From Streptomyces sp. SCSIO 75703 (GTDB taxonomy: Bacteria > Actinomycetota > Actinomycetes > Streptomycetales > Streptomycetaceae), in contig NZ_CP144555.1 of NCBI RefSeq assembly GCF_036607905.1, forward strand, positions 1,550,001 through 1,614,000: 64,000 nt of DNA. Reading direction: 5' to 3'. Position 1 is the first letter of the stretch. The number at the start of each line of letters is the position of its first letter. Below the pieces are notes generated by a model. That model was not told the origin of the DNA and made no database searches. It saw only the letters and a list, made by a program, of their open reading frames with translations. The translations under genes and the position numbers were made by a program. This document shows positions 53,118 through 60,858 of the stretch, piece by piece.

Positions 53118-53348
53118 GCGCGAGTCCTCGGAAACAGAGGGGGGAAAGGCTAAGCAGGTGAATTGATTCAGCCGGGCTGCCGGCAGTCCACGGCGCAGGT
53201 CAACCGGCCCTGTGGGGCAGTGGGAACCAGATCGCTGGGGGTCGAGCCATGTGACACGGCCGCGTGCGGCGTGGACCGCCGACGTTCGAAATGTGCTCGG
53301 CGCGTGGTCTTCGCGCTCGGATCGTGAGTCGGAGCGCGAGAGGGGAAA

Positions 53349-54023
53349 CTACCGCTCGGGAATGCCCGGAAGGCGCAGGCTCTCTTCCAGGTGCTCCCAG
53401 TCGATCTCGATGTCTTCCAGCCGGAAGCGGTGCGGGTACCGCAGCGCAATCCAGCTCGCACTCACGCCAGCCCACTCGGCGACACCCCACGCAGGAACGC
53501 CCGCCTCGAGCCAGCGGTCCAGACAGGAGTCACGCAGGCTGGAGACCTGCTCCCCCAAGCCCGCCTGCACCTCGTCCGGGCTCAACACCGCTTGGCGAGC
53601 GCGCCTCCACGCCCTCTTGTATTCGGAGGACGCCAACGCCCCACCCCGCTCGGCCGGGAACAGCAGGTCTTCAGCTTCCAAACCCGCCTCGTCGATCCAG
53701 CGCCTCAGCACACCCACGACGTCCGGGGAGACAGGAACCCTCCGGCTCTCGCCGGCACGGACCAACACCTCCCCGAACTCCCCGTCCGGGAGCGTCACGT
53801 CCTGCACCCGTACCGAGACTGCTTCACCCGGCGAAAGGGCGGTGCCCGCCATAGCGGCGAGGAAAGGGAAAACGGCTCCCGAAGATTCCTCCTGGAGCCA
53901 CTCCAGAAGGGCGCGAACATGGTCCGCAGAGAGCAAGGACGATTCACCTATTGCCAGCTTCGACAAGCTACATGACTCCTCACACGAGACATCGGGATGC
54001 GTCGGCATCCCCTGGTCACTCAA
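53349..54023 (-). CDS. Recombinase-like protein with lost catalytic residues
   Basis: A 224-residue protein that aligns with the C-terminal catalytic domain of the integrase at 54580-55974 (SADHVRALLEWLQ, VAEWAGVSASWIALRYPHRF). The box I Arg is replaced (ALSPGEAVSVRV against GLRPEEAVALHV) and the box II RH is RD (LRDSCLDRWL against CRHTCLTAWL). The Tyr position (ALRYPHRF) remains. There is no arm- or core-binding N-terminal domain. TTG 54023 or ATG 54008 may be the start. Catalysis is unlikely; it could be a DNA-binding regulator of integration or a decaying gene. Confidence 0.55.
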   Translation of the reverse strand: MSDQGMPTHPDVSCEESCSLSKLAIGESSLLSADHVRALLEWLQEESSGAVFPFLAAMAGTALSPGEAVSVRVQDVTLPDGEFGEVLVRAGESRRVPVSPDVVGVLRRWIDEAGLEAEDLLFPAERGGALASSEYKRAWRRARQAVLSPDEVQAGLGEQVSSLRDSCLDRWLEAGVPAWGVAEWAGVSASWIALRYPHRFRLEDIEIDWEHLEESLRLPGIPER

Positions 54024-54076
54024 TGGTCTGCAGAAGCGCCGGTTTGGCCAACCGGCGATCGTCGGCTATGTTGCGC
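54019..54076. repeat. 58-bp repeat with internal hairpin, copy 1
   Basis: CTCAATGGTC, 8 variable bases, then CGCCGGTTTGGCCAACCGGC and GATCGTCGGCTATGTTGCGC. The same 58 bp occur at 56461-56518, with differences in the variable block and one base in the loop. CGCCGGTT and AACCGGCG form the stem. TATGTT after the hairpin could be a -10 element. The copy overlaps the 5' end of the gene at 53349-54023. Confidence 0.75.
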
Positions 54077-54258
54077 CCGCGACGCACCTCTCGCGGTCCC
54101 GACTGATGCGCAGAGAGCAGGTTCTGCTTCCTCAAGACCGCTCTAGGTTCGCTTCCTTCGCCGAGTTAATCCAGTCCGTATGGGACTCAATGTGTCTGCT
54201 GTCGGCGAATCTTCCCGAACCCACCCATACCCGCCCCTCGAAGGTCAGGGAACGCGAA

Positions 54259-54317
54259 GATAGAGCAGGCGCCTTCTAAGCGCTTGGCCGCAGGTTCGAG
54301 TCCTGCCGGGGGCGCCA
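54259..54317 (+). other. tRNA-Arg(UCU) 3' remnant (attachment site)
   Basis: The sequence contains an intact anticodon arm (GGCGC-CTTCTAA-GCGCT, anticodon TCT), variable loop, T arm (GCAGG-TTCGAGT-CCTGC), acceptor strand CGGGGGC, discriminator G and CCA. The D arm and 5' acceptor are not proper: a GCCCCTC at 54233 pairs partly, but the D loop would be far too long. This is what integration into a tRNA gene leaves at one side. The integrase at 54580-55974 lies next to it, as in pSAM2-like elements where attP follows int. Confidence 0.65.
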
Positions 54318-54522
54318 CTGGCCTGACGTCAGGCGGACCTTATTTTGCCTGGTCAGACCGTGTCTGACCTCCGCGCATTTCCAGCGTACGCCGGACCGCC
54401 GAGAAGCGTGGGAGTCCGGCTGACACCGGCTGAAACCGGGTTTCTACGGGTGTCTGTCCCCCATGCGTCCCCCAGCCTCCACCACCCAGATGCGTCAAAG
54501 GGACGTCTGTCGAGCAACACAG

Positions 54523-54569
54523 AAGGGCGGCGTGGGGCCCCTTCCATGGGGGTCCCACACCGCCCTTCA
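54523..54569. terminator. Terminator hairpin after the integrase gene
   Basis: GAAGGGCGGCGTGGGGCC can pair with GGTCCCACACCGCCCTTC (18 bp, with G-T pairs) around an 11-base loop. It begins 11 bp past the stop of the minus-strand integrase gene. Confidence 0.7.
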
Positions 54570-54579
54570 CGCGTCCGGC

Positions 54580-55974
54580 TTACCCGGCCTTGCCGACATA
54601 CCTGACGTCGTAGATCTGCTTCAGGTAGTTGTCCCGCTGACCGACGATGCACCGCGCATAGATGGCCAGGAGCACGGGCACGCTGTTCCCGGCCCACTCG
54701 GCGACCTGGGCCGGAGGTATGCCCTTGTTGAGCCACGCGGTGAGGCAGGTGTGGCGGCAGTCGTACACGCGCTTACCCGCCGGCGACTTGTACTCGTGCG
54801 GCTGGAGGACCTCCGCTCGGGCCTTGTCCCAGACTCGCCGGAAGACCGAGCCCGCTAGCCTGCCGCCGAACTCTCCGGGGAAGAGGAGGTCGGTCGGCTG
54901 GAGCTTGTACTGGACGATGACATCGCGAAGGAAGGCGACGAGGTCAGGGTGGATGGGCACAGTCCGGGTGTCGCCCTCCGCTCTCCCCTTCAGGTCACGG
55001 TCATCGTGGGGCTCTCCGCTGTCGGTCCACTGGCTGCCGACCTCCGGCCGGGCGCTGTGCACGATGAACTCGCCCCAGCCCGATTCCGGCAGCGTGGCGT
55101 CACTCACATGGAGCGCGACGGCTTCCTCCGGGCGGAGACCGGCGTAGCAGAGAGTGGCGAAGAAGGCCCTGTAGAGGGGCCCCCGCCGCAGGGGTCGCTT
55201 GCCGATCCAATCGAGGAGCGCGGTGACCTGCTCAGGATTCAGCAGAGAGCGTTTGTCGATGGCCTGAGCGACCTTGGGGGCACCCATTCCACTGCCCTTG
55301 CCCTTCGGCAGGGGGTTCTGCCGGAGGATGCCGTGACGGACGGCGTACTCCATTACCAGGTTCATGATCCGCCGGTTGCGGGACACGGAGCTGGACGCTG
55401 CGGCAGTGCCGTCTAGCAGCGTTCCGAGAGCGGAGACGACCGTGTCGACTCGGTCCGACTGCTGCCACGCTGCCATCGACAAGGTGTTGCGCTGGACCCA
55501 ATCGAGGATGACCCGAACATCGTCGGGTATCGGCTCTTCGGGGTTGGTCCGGCGCTTGGAGTTGAAGGCCCACTCGCGCAGCGCGGTCCGCACTTTTACC
55601 GGATCGAACTGCTTCGGAGGTGTCCGAAGCAAGGCGACGGTCGCGGAGGTCAGCGCCTTGGCCACGTTCATCCGCTGGTTGGCGGAGAATTGCGGCCACG
55701 TCTTGTCGACGAACTCGACCGCGAAATCATACCAGTTGGTGTCCGCGGCCTTGCTGGCGTACGAGATCGGCAGTCCAGTCTCGGTACTGAAGGGCTCGCC
55801 GCGCTTGACTGCGGTCAACAGGTCGGAGCGTCGGGCATCCGCGAGTGCCTTGGTCGGGTAGGTCTTGCTGTGCTTCTTCACTCCGACCTTCCAGACCACC
55901 TTGTACGTGTACCCGTTAGCTCGCGTGCGGCGCTCGATGCCGTAGATCCGTACGTCAAAAGTGCCATCGGTCAA
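54580..55974 (-). CDS. int: Tyrosine recombinase (site-specific integrase)
   Basis: A 464-residue integrase of the actinomycete integrative-element type. The N-terminal arm-binding region includes YTYKVVWKVGVKKHSKTYPT; a core-binding domain covers about residues 80-260. The catalytic domain has GLRPEEAVALHV (Arg), a Lys candidate in KGRAEGDTRTVPIHP, YDCRHTCLTAWL (Arg, His) and the Tyr in LLAIYARCIVG. The TTG start overlaps the stop of the excisionase-like gene by 4 bp (TTGA). A tRNA-Arg remnant lies about 260 bp past its stop, the usual place for attP. It appears intact. Confidence 0.88.
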   Translation of the reverse strand: MTDGTFDVRIYGIERRTRANGYTYKVVWKVGVKKHSKTYPTKALADARRSDLLTAVKRGEPFSTETGLPISYASKAADTNWYDFAVEFVDKTWPQFSANQRMNVAKALTSATVALLRTPPKQFDPVKVRTALREWAFNSKRRTNPEEPIPDDVRVILDWVQRNTLSMAAWQQSDRVDTVVSALGTLLDGTAAASSSVSRNRRIMNLVMEYAVRHGILRQNPLPKGKGSGMGAPKVAQAIDKRSLLNPEQVTALLDWIGKRPLRRGPLYRAFFATLCYAGLRPEEAVALHVSDATLPESGWGEFIVHSARPEVGSQWTDSGEPHDDRDLKGRAEGDTRTVPIHPDLVAFLRDVIVQYKLQPTDLLFPGEFGGRLAGSVFRRVWDKARAEVLQPHEYKSPAGKRVYDCRHTCLTAWLNKGIPPAQVAEWAGNSVPVLLAIYARCIVGQRDNYLKQIYDVRYVGKAG

Positions 55975-56168
55975 GATGCATCCTCACAATCGCTAAGCCA
56001 GTTTTCGAAATCGCTACGCCGTATCCGGAGGCTTCCGTTGGGAAGTCGGATGCAGCGCGGACCTCGCCCCTTCTGTCGCCAGTCGTAGAAGGTGGATCGA
56101 GCTATCCCAAGCTCGTCACACACGTCATCGACCGTCAGCTTTGTCCCAGGCCGCACGGCTACTGCCAC
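55971..56168 (-). CDS. xis: Excisionase-like helix-turn-helix protein
   Basis: A 65-residue MerR-type helix-turn-helix protein: KLTVDDVCDELGIARSTFYD, then WRQKGRGPRCIRLPNGSLRI. GTG 56168 follows GGGAGGTGA. It overlaps the integrase start by 4 bp, the standard xis-int order of pSAM2-like elements. It should bind near the attachment site and help excision. Confidence 0.82.
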   Translation of the reverse strand: MAVAVRPGTKLTVDDVCDELGIARSTFYDWRQKGRGPRCIRLPNGSLRIRRSDFENWLSDCEDAS

Positions 56169-56460
56169 GACGTCACCTCCCGGACACCGAGGGCGGAACT
56201 CGGTATCGTCTCGCGGCGAAAAATGGAAGGGGGTATCACGGATTGGCGCACGGCAGGATTTCCTTGCTGGGGAGCGAGGAGCGACAGGGGCGCGGCAGCA
56301 TCACCTCGCGTTGTCAGCGCCAGGAGGGCCGCTTGCCAGCGGCGCACGCTGCCTACGGCAGAGAAGCCGCAGCAGAGCTACCTCGCGCCTCCTCTTGCCA
56401 ACGCGAAGCTGCCTGCGTCCGCCACGGCTCCACCGCCAAGCACAGCCGGAAGGCGAACAC

Positions 56461-56518
56461 CTCAATGGTCGCGACGATCGCCGGTTTGGCTAACCGGCGA
56501 TCGTCGGCTATGTTGCGC
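56461..56518. repeat. 58-bp repeat with internal hairpin, copy 2
   Basis: This is the second copy of the 54019-54076 sequence. Here the palindrome is longer and perfect: GATCGCCGGTT, TGGCT loop, AACCGGCGATC. The two copies bracket the integrase/excisionase module and the tRNA remnant. Confidence 0.75.
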
Positions 56519-57188
56519 GCCGCATGGGATCGACCCGACACGGCTAGCCCTAGGCGCCCCCTGCTACCTGGCCCGACCAAACGTTTAGCGCACCGACCTC
56601 GAAGGGGACAGGGACGATGAACGTATATATCGGAGAGCGATTTCAGGCAGACGAGCCTCCCAAGTAGGAACCGTGACATCGAGACAGCCGCGCGCTGCGG
56701 GGCGTCACAAACCCTCGCAACGCTATGCCGTCTGGTCTGGTGTTTCCGGGACGTTGTACGTTGACATGGTCTCGACGCAGCTTTCCAGTCTTTTGATGTC
56801 CTTCCTTGTCTGCCGTGGGCGAATGCCACTTCCGGCTCGACTGGAAAGCCCTCGTCATCGGTCGGGCCGGATGGATGTCCGTGCAGGACATCACCAACTA
56901 CTGCGTCTACCGGGCCGCCCGCGCGCTTCGAATACGACACCGGCCGACAGGTCACCGCCCCATACGTCACCAGCCGCGCGCTGGACATCAAGCGGCAGAG
57001 GGCAAGCACTTCTCACGCTGGACGCGGGACGCCAGGCCGCACTCGGCGTACTTCGAAGACCGGGTGCGATGCCGTCAACCGCCCGCCGTGCAGGGATCCC
57101 GATGGGGACTGCCCCTCGACCGGGTCCGCGAGACGACCATGGTCCCCAGCGAATCCTTCTGCCTGAAAAGACCAGCCTGATAGCCAGA
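56519..57188. other. Gene-poor stretch with broken reading frames
   Basis: No complete gene recognised. A 16-codon frame MNVYIGERFQADEPPK (56617-56667) follows a good GAAGGGGACAGGGACG leader. Around 56870-57010 two frames carry pieces of one protein (SVQDITNYCVYRAAR, then FEYDTGRQVTAPYVTSRALD), so a frameshifted gene fragment is likely. Base composition is lower in GC than the streptothricin cluster. Confidence 0.35.
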
Positions 57189-57329
57189 ATGTGCGATTCT
57201 GAGGCGGCTGCGCTCGACTGGGCTCTGGGGAGGCTCGGTGTCCCGGCGGGCGACATCACTGCTCGCCGGCTCCTCGACGCCGCAGCAGGTTTCCTCGCTG
57301 TGGACGCCGTGAGCCGGTCGCGGCGATGA
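57189..57329 (+). CDS. Small hypothetical protein
   Basis: A 46-residue frame: MCDSEAAALDWALGRLGVPA, then GDITARRLLDAAAGFLAV and a basic tail. It is helical and has normal codon bias, but the ribosome-binding site is poor, so it may be the end of a longer decayed gene. No function recognised. Confidence 0.35.
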   Translation: MCDSEAAALDWALGRLGVPAGDITARRLLDAAAGFLAVDAVSRSRR

Positions 57330-57343
57330 GGAAGCGTGGAGCT

Positions 57344-57442
57344 ATGCCTCACCAACGATTGGCCGATCACGCAGAAGGGCCGTACCCAGACTGGCGCGAC
57401 AACGCGGTCCGCAGGGAACCACCCTGGGCAGGTGAGACCTAG
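57344..57442 (+). pseudogene. Short gene cut by the IS5-type element
   Basis: ATG 57344 follows GAGGAAGCGTGGAGCT. The product MPHQRLADHAEGPYPDWRDN ends with PWAGET and a TAG that spans the insertion-sequence boundary at 57441. The true 3' end was probably displaced by the insertion. Confidence 0.35.
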
Positions 57443-58383
57443 GGCGTGTTTAGAAAGTGCTGGTCACAGCCATTCGTTGATGGCTGCGACCAGCACGGTC
57501 GCCTCGTAGCGAACGGCGAGCTTGTCGTACCTCGTCGCCACCGCGCGGTGGCGCTTGAGGCGATTGATGCCGCACTCCACCGCGTGGCGCTCTTTGTAGT
57601 CGGCCTTGTCGAACGTCGGTGGCCGGCCGCCGCGGGAGCCGCGCTTCTTGCGGTTGGCGATCTGGTCGCGTTTCTCCGGGATCGTGCAGCGGATACCCCG
57701 CTTGCGCAGGTAGGTGCGGTTCGCGCGGGAGCCGTACGCCTTGTCGGCGCGCACCTTGTCCGGCCGGGAACGCGGGCGGCCCGGCCCGAGCCGGGGCACC
57801 CGGATACGGCCCAGGACCACCTGGAACTGCGGGGAGTCGCCGCGCTGTCCGGCCGTGATGACCAGCGCCATCGGTTTCTGGGCCTGCTCGACCGCCAGGT
57901 GGAGCTTGGTGGTCAGTCCGCCCCGGGAGCGTCCGAGCCCGTGGTCGTCGGGCTCGCTGAACACACCACCGGGCGGCTCGACCTGCAGATCCCCTTTTTG
58001 CGAGCACCCGCCGCATGCTGGTGGGCGCGGGCGATGGTCGAGTCCACCGAGACGTCCCAGGTGATCAGCCCCTCGGCATCGGCCCGGGCCTGCAGTTGCT
58101 CGAAGATGCGGTGCCAGGTGCCGTCCCGCTGCCACCGCCGGAACAGTCCGTACACCGTCTCCCACGGGCCGTACCGCTCGGGCACGTCCCGCCAGGGAGC
58201 ACCGGCGCGGGTACGCCAGCGTATGCCGTCTATCAACTGCCGCTTGGTGTGCACCGGCGGCCGTCCGGGCTTCTTGCCGACCGGGAGCAAGGGCTCCAGT
58301 TTCGCCCACTGCGCATTCGTCAGATCATGCCGTCCCACGAAGTGGATCTTGACACATCAAGATCCACTTCTGAAACGCACCCT
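57441..58383. mobile_element. IS5-family insertion sequence
   Basis: The left end AGGGCGTGTTTAGAAAGTG and the right end, read on the minus strand, AGGGTGCGTTTCAGAAGTG are imperfect inverted repeats. CTA occurs at both borders, compatible with a short target duplication. The element holds one transposase split over two frames. Confidence 0.75.
57464..58338 (-). CDS. IS5-family transposase made by -1 frameshifting (OrfA/OrfB)
   Basis: The first frame (58338 to 57913) encodes [20 protein letters not shown], then [19 protein letters not shown] and [20 protein letters not shown]. At CGCAAAAAGGGG a -1 shift continues the protein in the second frame: [36 protein letters not shown] and [20 protein letters not shown], with stop at 57464. 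The A5G4 slip site and the family's usual two-frame layout suggest programmed frameshifting, not damage. The DDE residues (D in SVDST, D in ADKAY, E in VECGIN) are all present. Confidence 0.8.
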
Positions 58384-59098
58384 AGAGAGTCTGGTCCTGG
58401 TCGATGAGGCGAAGCAGGGTGGTGGTGGAGGTGAGGTCGGCCAGAACGTGTTGTGCACCTGCAGTGCGTAGTTGCTGTTCGGTGGTGGTGCCCGAGGCGA
58501 CCGCGATCACCCTGGCTCCCCCTTCCAGGCCGGTGCGCACGTCTTCCAGCGAGTCGCCCACGATCACTGTGTTTTCGCGGTTGAACGGTCCTCCGTACTT
58601 CGCGGCTGCCCGGTCTTGTGCGATGCGTACGAGAGCCGGGCGGTGAGGGTCGTCGGACGCGTAGCCGCCGATGGTGGTGTCGAGGTAGCCAATGAGTCCC
58701 AGCTCGGACAGCTTGGTCTCGGCGCTGCCCCGTAGGTTTCCGGTGACGACGGTCGGGATTAGGTGCCCCGTCTGCTGGACCGCGGCGAGCGCGTCCACGG
58801 CGCCCGGCATGATGACCCCGTTATTGACCAGCAGCTCCCGGTGGGCGGCGAGGCGTCCGGGAAGTTCGTCAACGATGCGGGCTGCGAATGTCTCCACGTC
58901 CTGTTCGGGTACCTGGTTGACGCGCAGAAGTTCACGGACGGCCAGGGGCATGGTGACGCCGGTTCCCCGGGCCGGCAGGGCTGTCGGGGAACAGCCGACG
59001 ACGCTGGTGAAGGTCTCCTTGTAGACGCGTCGGTCGATGTCACCGGTGTAGAGCAGAGTGCGGTCGATGTCCCACAGGAGCAGGATCATGCGCTTCAT
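58382..59098 (-). CDS. HAD-superfamily hydrolase
   Basis: A 238-residue HAD phosphatase. Motif I is LLWDIDRTLL (D-x-D), motif II TVVTGN, motif III Lys near AETKLSELG and motif IV VIVGDSLEDV. The cap domain lies between residues ~20 and 90 (phosphoglycolate phosphatase type). Its ATG overlaps the stop of the XRE-TPR gene, so it is co-transcribed with that regulator. Its stop codon TAG sits at the edge of the IS5 element, so the original C-terminus may have been trimmed. Substrate unknown. Confidence 0.78.
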   Translation of the reverse strand: MKRMILLLWDIDRTLLYTGDIDRRVYKETFTSVVGCSPTALPARGTGVTMPLAVRELLRVNQVPEQDVETFAARIVDELPGRLAAHRELLVNNGVIMPGAVDALAAVQQTGHLIPTVVTGNLRGSAETKLSELGLIGYLDTTIGGYASDDPHRPALVRIAQDRAAAKYGGPFNRENTVIVGDSLEDVRTGLEGGARVIAVASGTTTEQQLRTAGAQHVLADLTSTTTLLRLIDQDQTL

Positions 59099-60597
59099 GC
59101 GGCGCGTTCTTCCATGACGGCCTGACCGCGTTCCACGAGTTCTTGGGCGGGAGTCGCCGCGGAGTATCGGCGGGCTTCGGCGAGCATCGTGTCCAGGTTG
59201 TCGTCCAAGCGTGCGGAGCGGACTCCGGAGACGAGAGCGAGGACTTCGTGTCCGGTGGCAGATCCGGCGTCGACGTCGCCAGCGCGCATCTGGGCGGTGG
59301 CGGCGCGGGAGAGGAACTGGGCGCGGGTGCGGATCTCGTCCGGGCTGAAGGCGTTGCGGGCGTCAGCGAACGCCTGGGCGGCCTGGTCGGGGCGGCCGAG
59401 GTCGAGCAAGCAGCTGCCGGTCTGGCCCATGATCTCGCCGGGGTTGATCCAGTAGAGCCAGTGTGGGTCGTCCTCTCCTCGTCCGCGGGCGCACAGGGCC
59501 TGTGCCTCTTCCAGGGCAGTGCGAGCCTGGCGGTCCTCACGTAGACGGGCGTGCCCGCGGGCCTGACGGGTGAGGAGCATCGCGTGCAGGGCGGGCGCGT
59601 CTTGGTCGGCAATGACCTGGCGGGCGGTGCGCGCGGCGGTGACCGCGTCGCGGGGGTCGCCGGCGGAGTAGCCGTGGATGGCGATGAAGGACAGCGCCCC
59701 GGCCCGGAGCCTGCTGTCGCCGCTGGCATGGGCGGCGCGGAGGGCTCCGACGAGGAGGTTGTGGGCGACGGTGTGGGCGCCGCTGTCGAAGTGGTACCAG
59801 CCGGTCTGGATGGCGGTGTCCGCGGTCACCGCTGCGAGGCGCCTCCCGGTCGCCTCGTTGAAGTCTCCTTGTTTCAGAAACCGGAGGAGGACCTTGAGGT
59901 GCGCTGTGGCGGCTCGGGCGAGGTTACCGCTGCCATGGCTGGCGTCGGCTTGGCGCAGAGCGTCGGTGGTGGATTGCAGGCTGGTGAGAAGCTGGTCGGA
60001 GACGCTGATTCCGTTCCGGGCGGTGGAGGCGACGGCCTCGGGAGGGGCGACGGCTGCTTGCAGGATGTACTGCGTGAGGCCGGCCCCGCCCAGGGCGGCG
60101 ATCACGCTGCGGCGGTTCAATCCGGTCATGGCTCCTCCGACGGCTGCTTCCAGTGACGTCACCATACGAGCCGCCGTCCAGGGCAGAGCCGGGTCGATGA
60201 CCTCGACAAGTCGCTGCGATTCGGCCTGCGCGAAAGGGGCGAGGAGGAGCGGGCGAAGGTCGGCGGGAAGCCCAAGTCCGCTCAGGAGGTCGATGATCGT
60301 CTCGCGGCCGTTGACCTGTTTGAGGCCGCGCTCCAGGTCTGAGATGAAGCCCTGAGTGAGTCCGGTCAGCTCCCGTACAGCCTTCTGCGAAAGCCCGGAG
60401 CGGCGGCGGACCAGACGTACAACCGTCCCGAAATCCCAGGCAGCAAGGGCCCTGTGCACTTCCTCGTCGCGCCAGGCCCGGTCCGGGATCGTCGGTGTCG
60501 CATCGGTCCGGGCGCAGGTAGAACAGCGGGTATCCGGGTTGTACCGGCTGATCGGCAGTCCGCACCGCACGCACGTGCGCCCTGGTCCCTTTGACAT
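59095..60597 (-). CDS. XRE-family regulator with zinc-ribbon N-terminus and TPR-like repeats
   Basis: A 500-residue protein. The N-terminus has two CxxC pairs (CVRCGLP and CSTCART), then an XRE helix-turn-helix (VRLVRRRSGLSQKAVRELTG, LTQGFISDLERGLKQV), a Pro/Ala linker, and about 300 residues of TPR-like helices (for example AGALSFIAIHGYSAGDPRDA, SCLLDLGRPDQAAQAFADAR). ATG 60597 follows GAGGTGACC. A 22-bp palindrome lies 68-89 bp upstream and may be its own operator. It overlaps the HAD gene, so the two work together. Confidence 0.78.
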   Translation of the reverse strand: MSKGPGRTCVRCGLPISRYNPDTRCSTCARTDATPTIPDRAWRDEEVHRALAAWDFGTVVRLVRRRSGLSQKAVRELTGLTQGFISDLERGLKQVNGRETIIDLLSGLGLPADLRPLLLAPFAQAESQRLVEVIDPALPWTAARMVTSLEAAVGGAMTGLNRRSVIAALGGAGLTQYILQAAVAPPEAVASTARNGISVSDQLLTSLQSTTDALRQADASHGSGNLARAATAHLKVLLRFLKQGDFNEATGRRLAAVTADTAIQTGWYHFDSGAHTVAHNLLVGALRAAHASGDSRLRAGALSFIAIHGYSAGDPRDAVTAARTARQVIADQDAPALHAMLLTRQARGHARLREDRQARTALEEAQALCARGRGEDDPHWLYWINPGEIMGQTGSCLLDLGRPDQAAQAFADARNAFSPDEIRTRAQFLSRAATAQMRAGDVDAGSATGHEVLALVSGVRSARLDDNLDTMLAEARRYSAATPAQELVERGQAVMEERAA

Positions 60598-60664
60598 GGT
60601 CACCTCGGCTTTTCTTCTCGCGATCCAGCTCGCCCCAGCCGTGAGAACCAGGCTAGGTGGAGAT

Positions 60665-60686
60665 CGATATCGCTGCAGCGATATCG
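60665..60686. promoter_or_regulatory. 22-bp palindromic operator candidate
   Basis: CGATATCGCTGCAGCGATATCG is a perfect palindrome upstream of the XRE-TPR gene. A further half-like CAGCGATGCC follows 5 bp later. A dimeric helix-turn-helix regulator, perhaps the adjacent XRE protein, would fit. Confidence 0.55.
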
Positions 60687-60858
60687 CCACAGCGATGCCC
60701 TCGAAGCCGACGCGGCTCCAGACTCATGGCACTGCACCGGCCGCTCAGCGTCTAACCGCGCTGGTAACAGGCCATTTTGAACCGCCGGCCCAGAAAGGAG
60801 GCGCCCGATGGGAACAGGACACCTGGCTGTGCCCCCGTCACATGGCACCTGCCCTCGG

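Noticed and set aside
54233..54317. A complete tRNA-Arg(UCU) gene
   Set aside because: GCCCCTC at 54233 could pair with the acceptor strand, but the D loop would be about 16 bases and the D stem has a mismatch; the 3' part alone is credible.
56141..56620. Plus-strand frames around the second excisionase
   Set aside because: They overlap the excisionase gene in antisense and have irregular composition; no start is supported.
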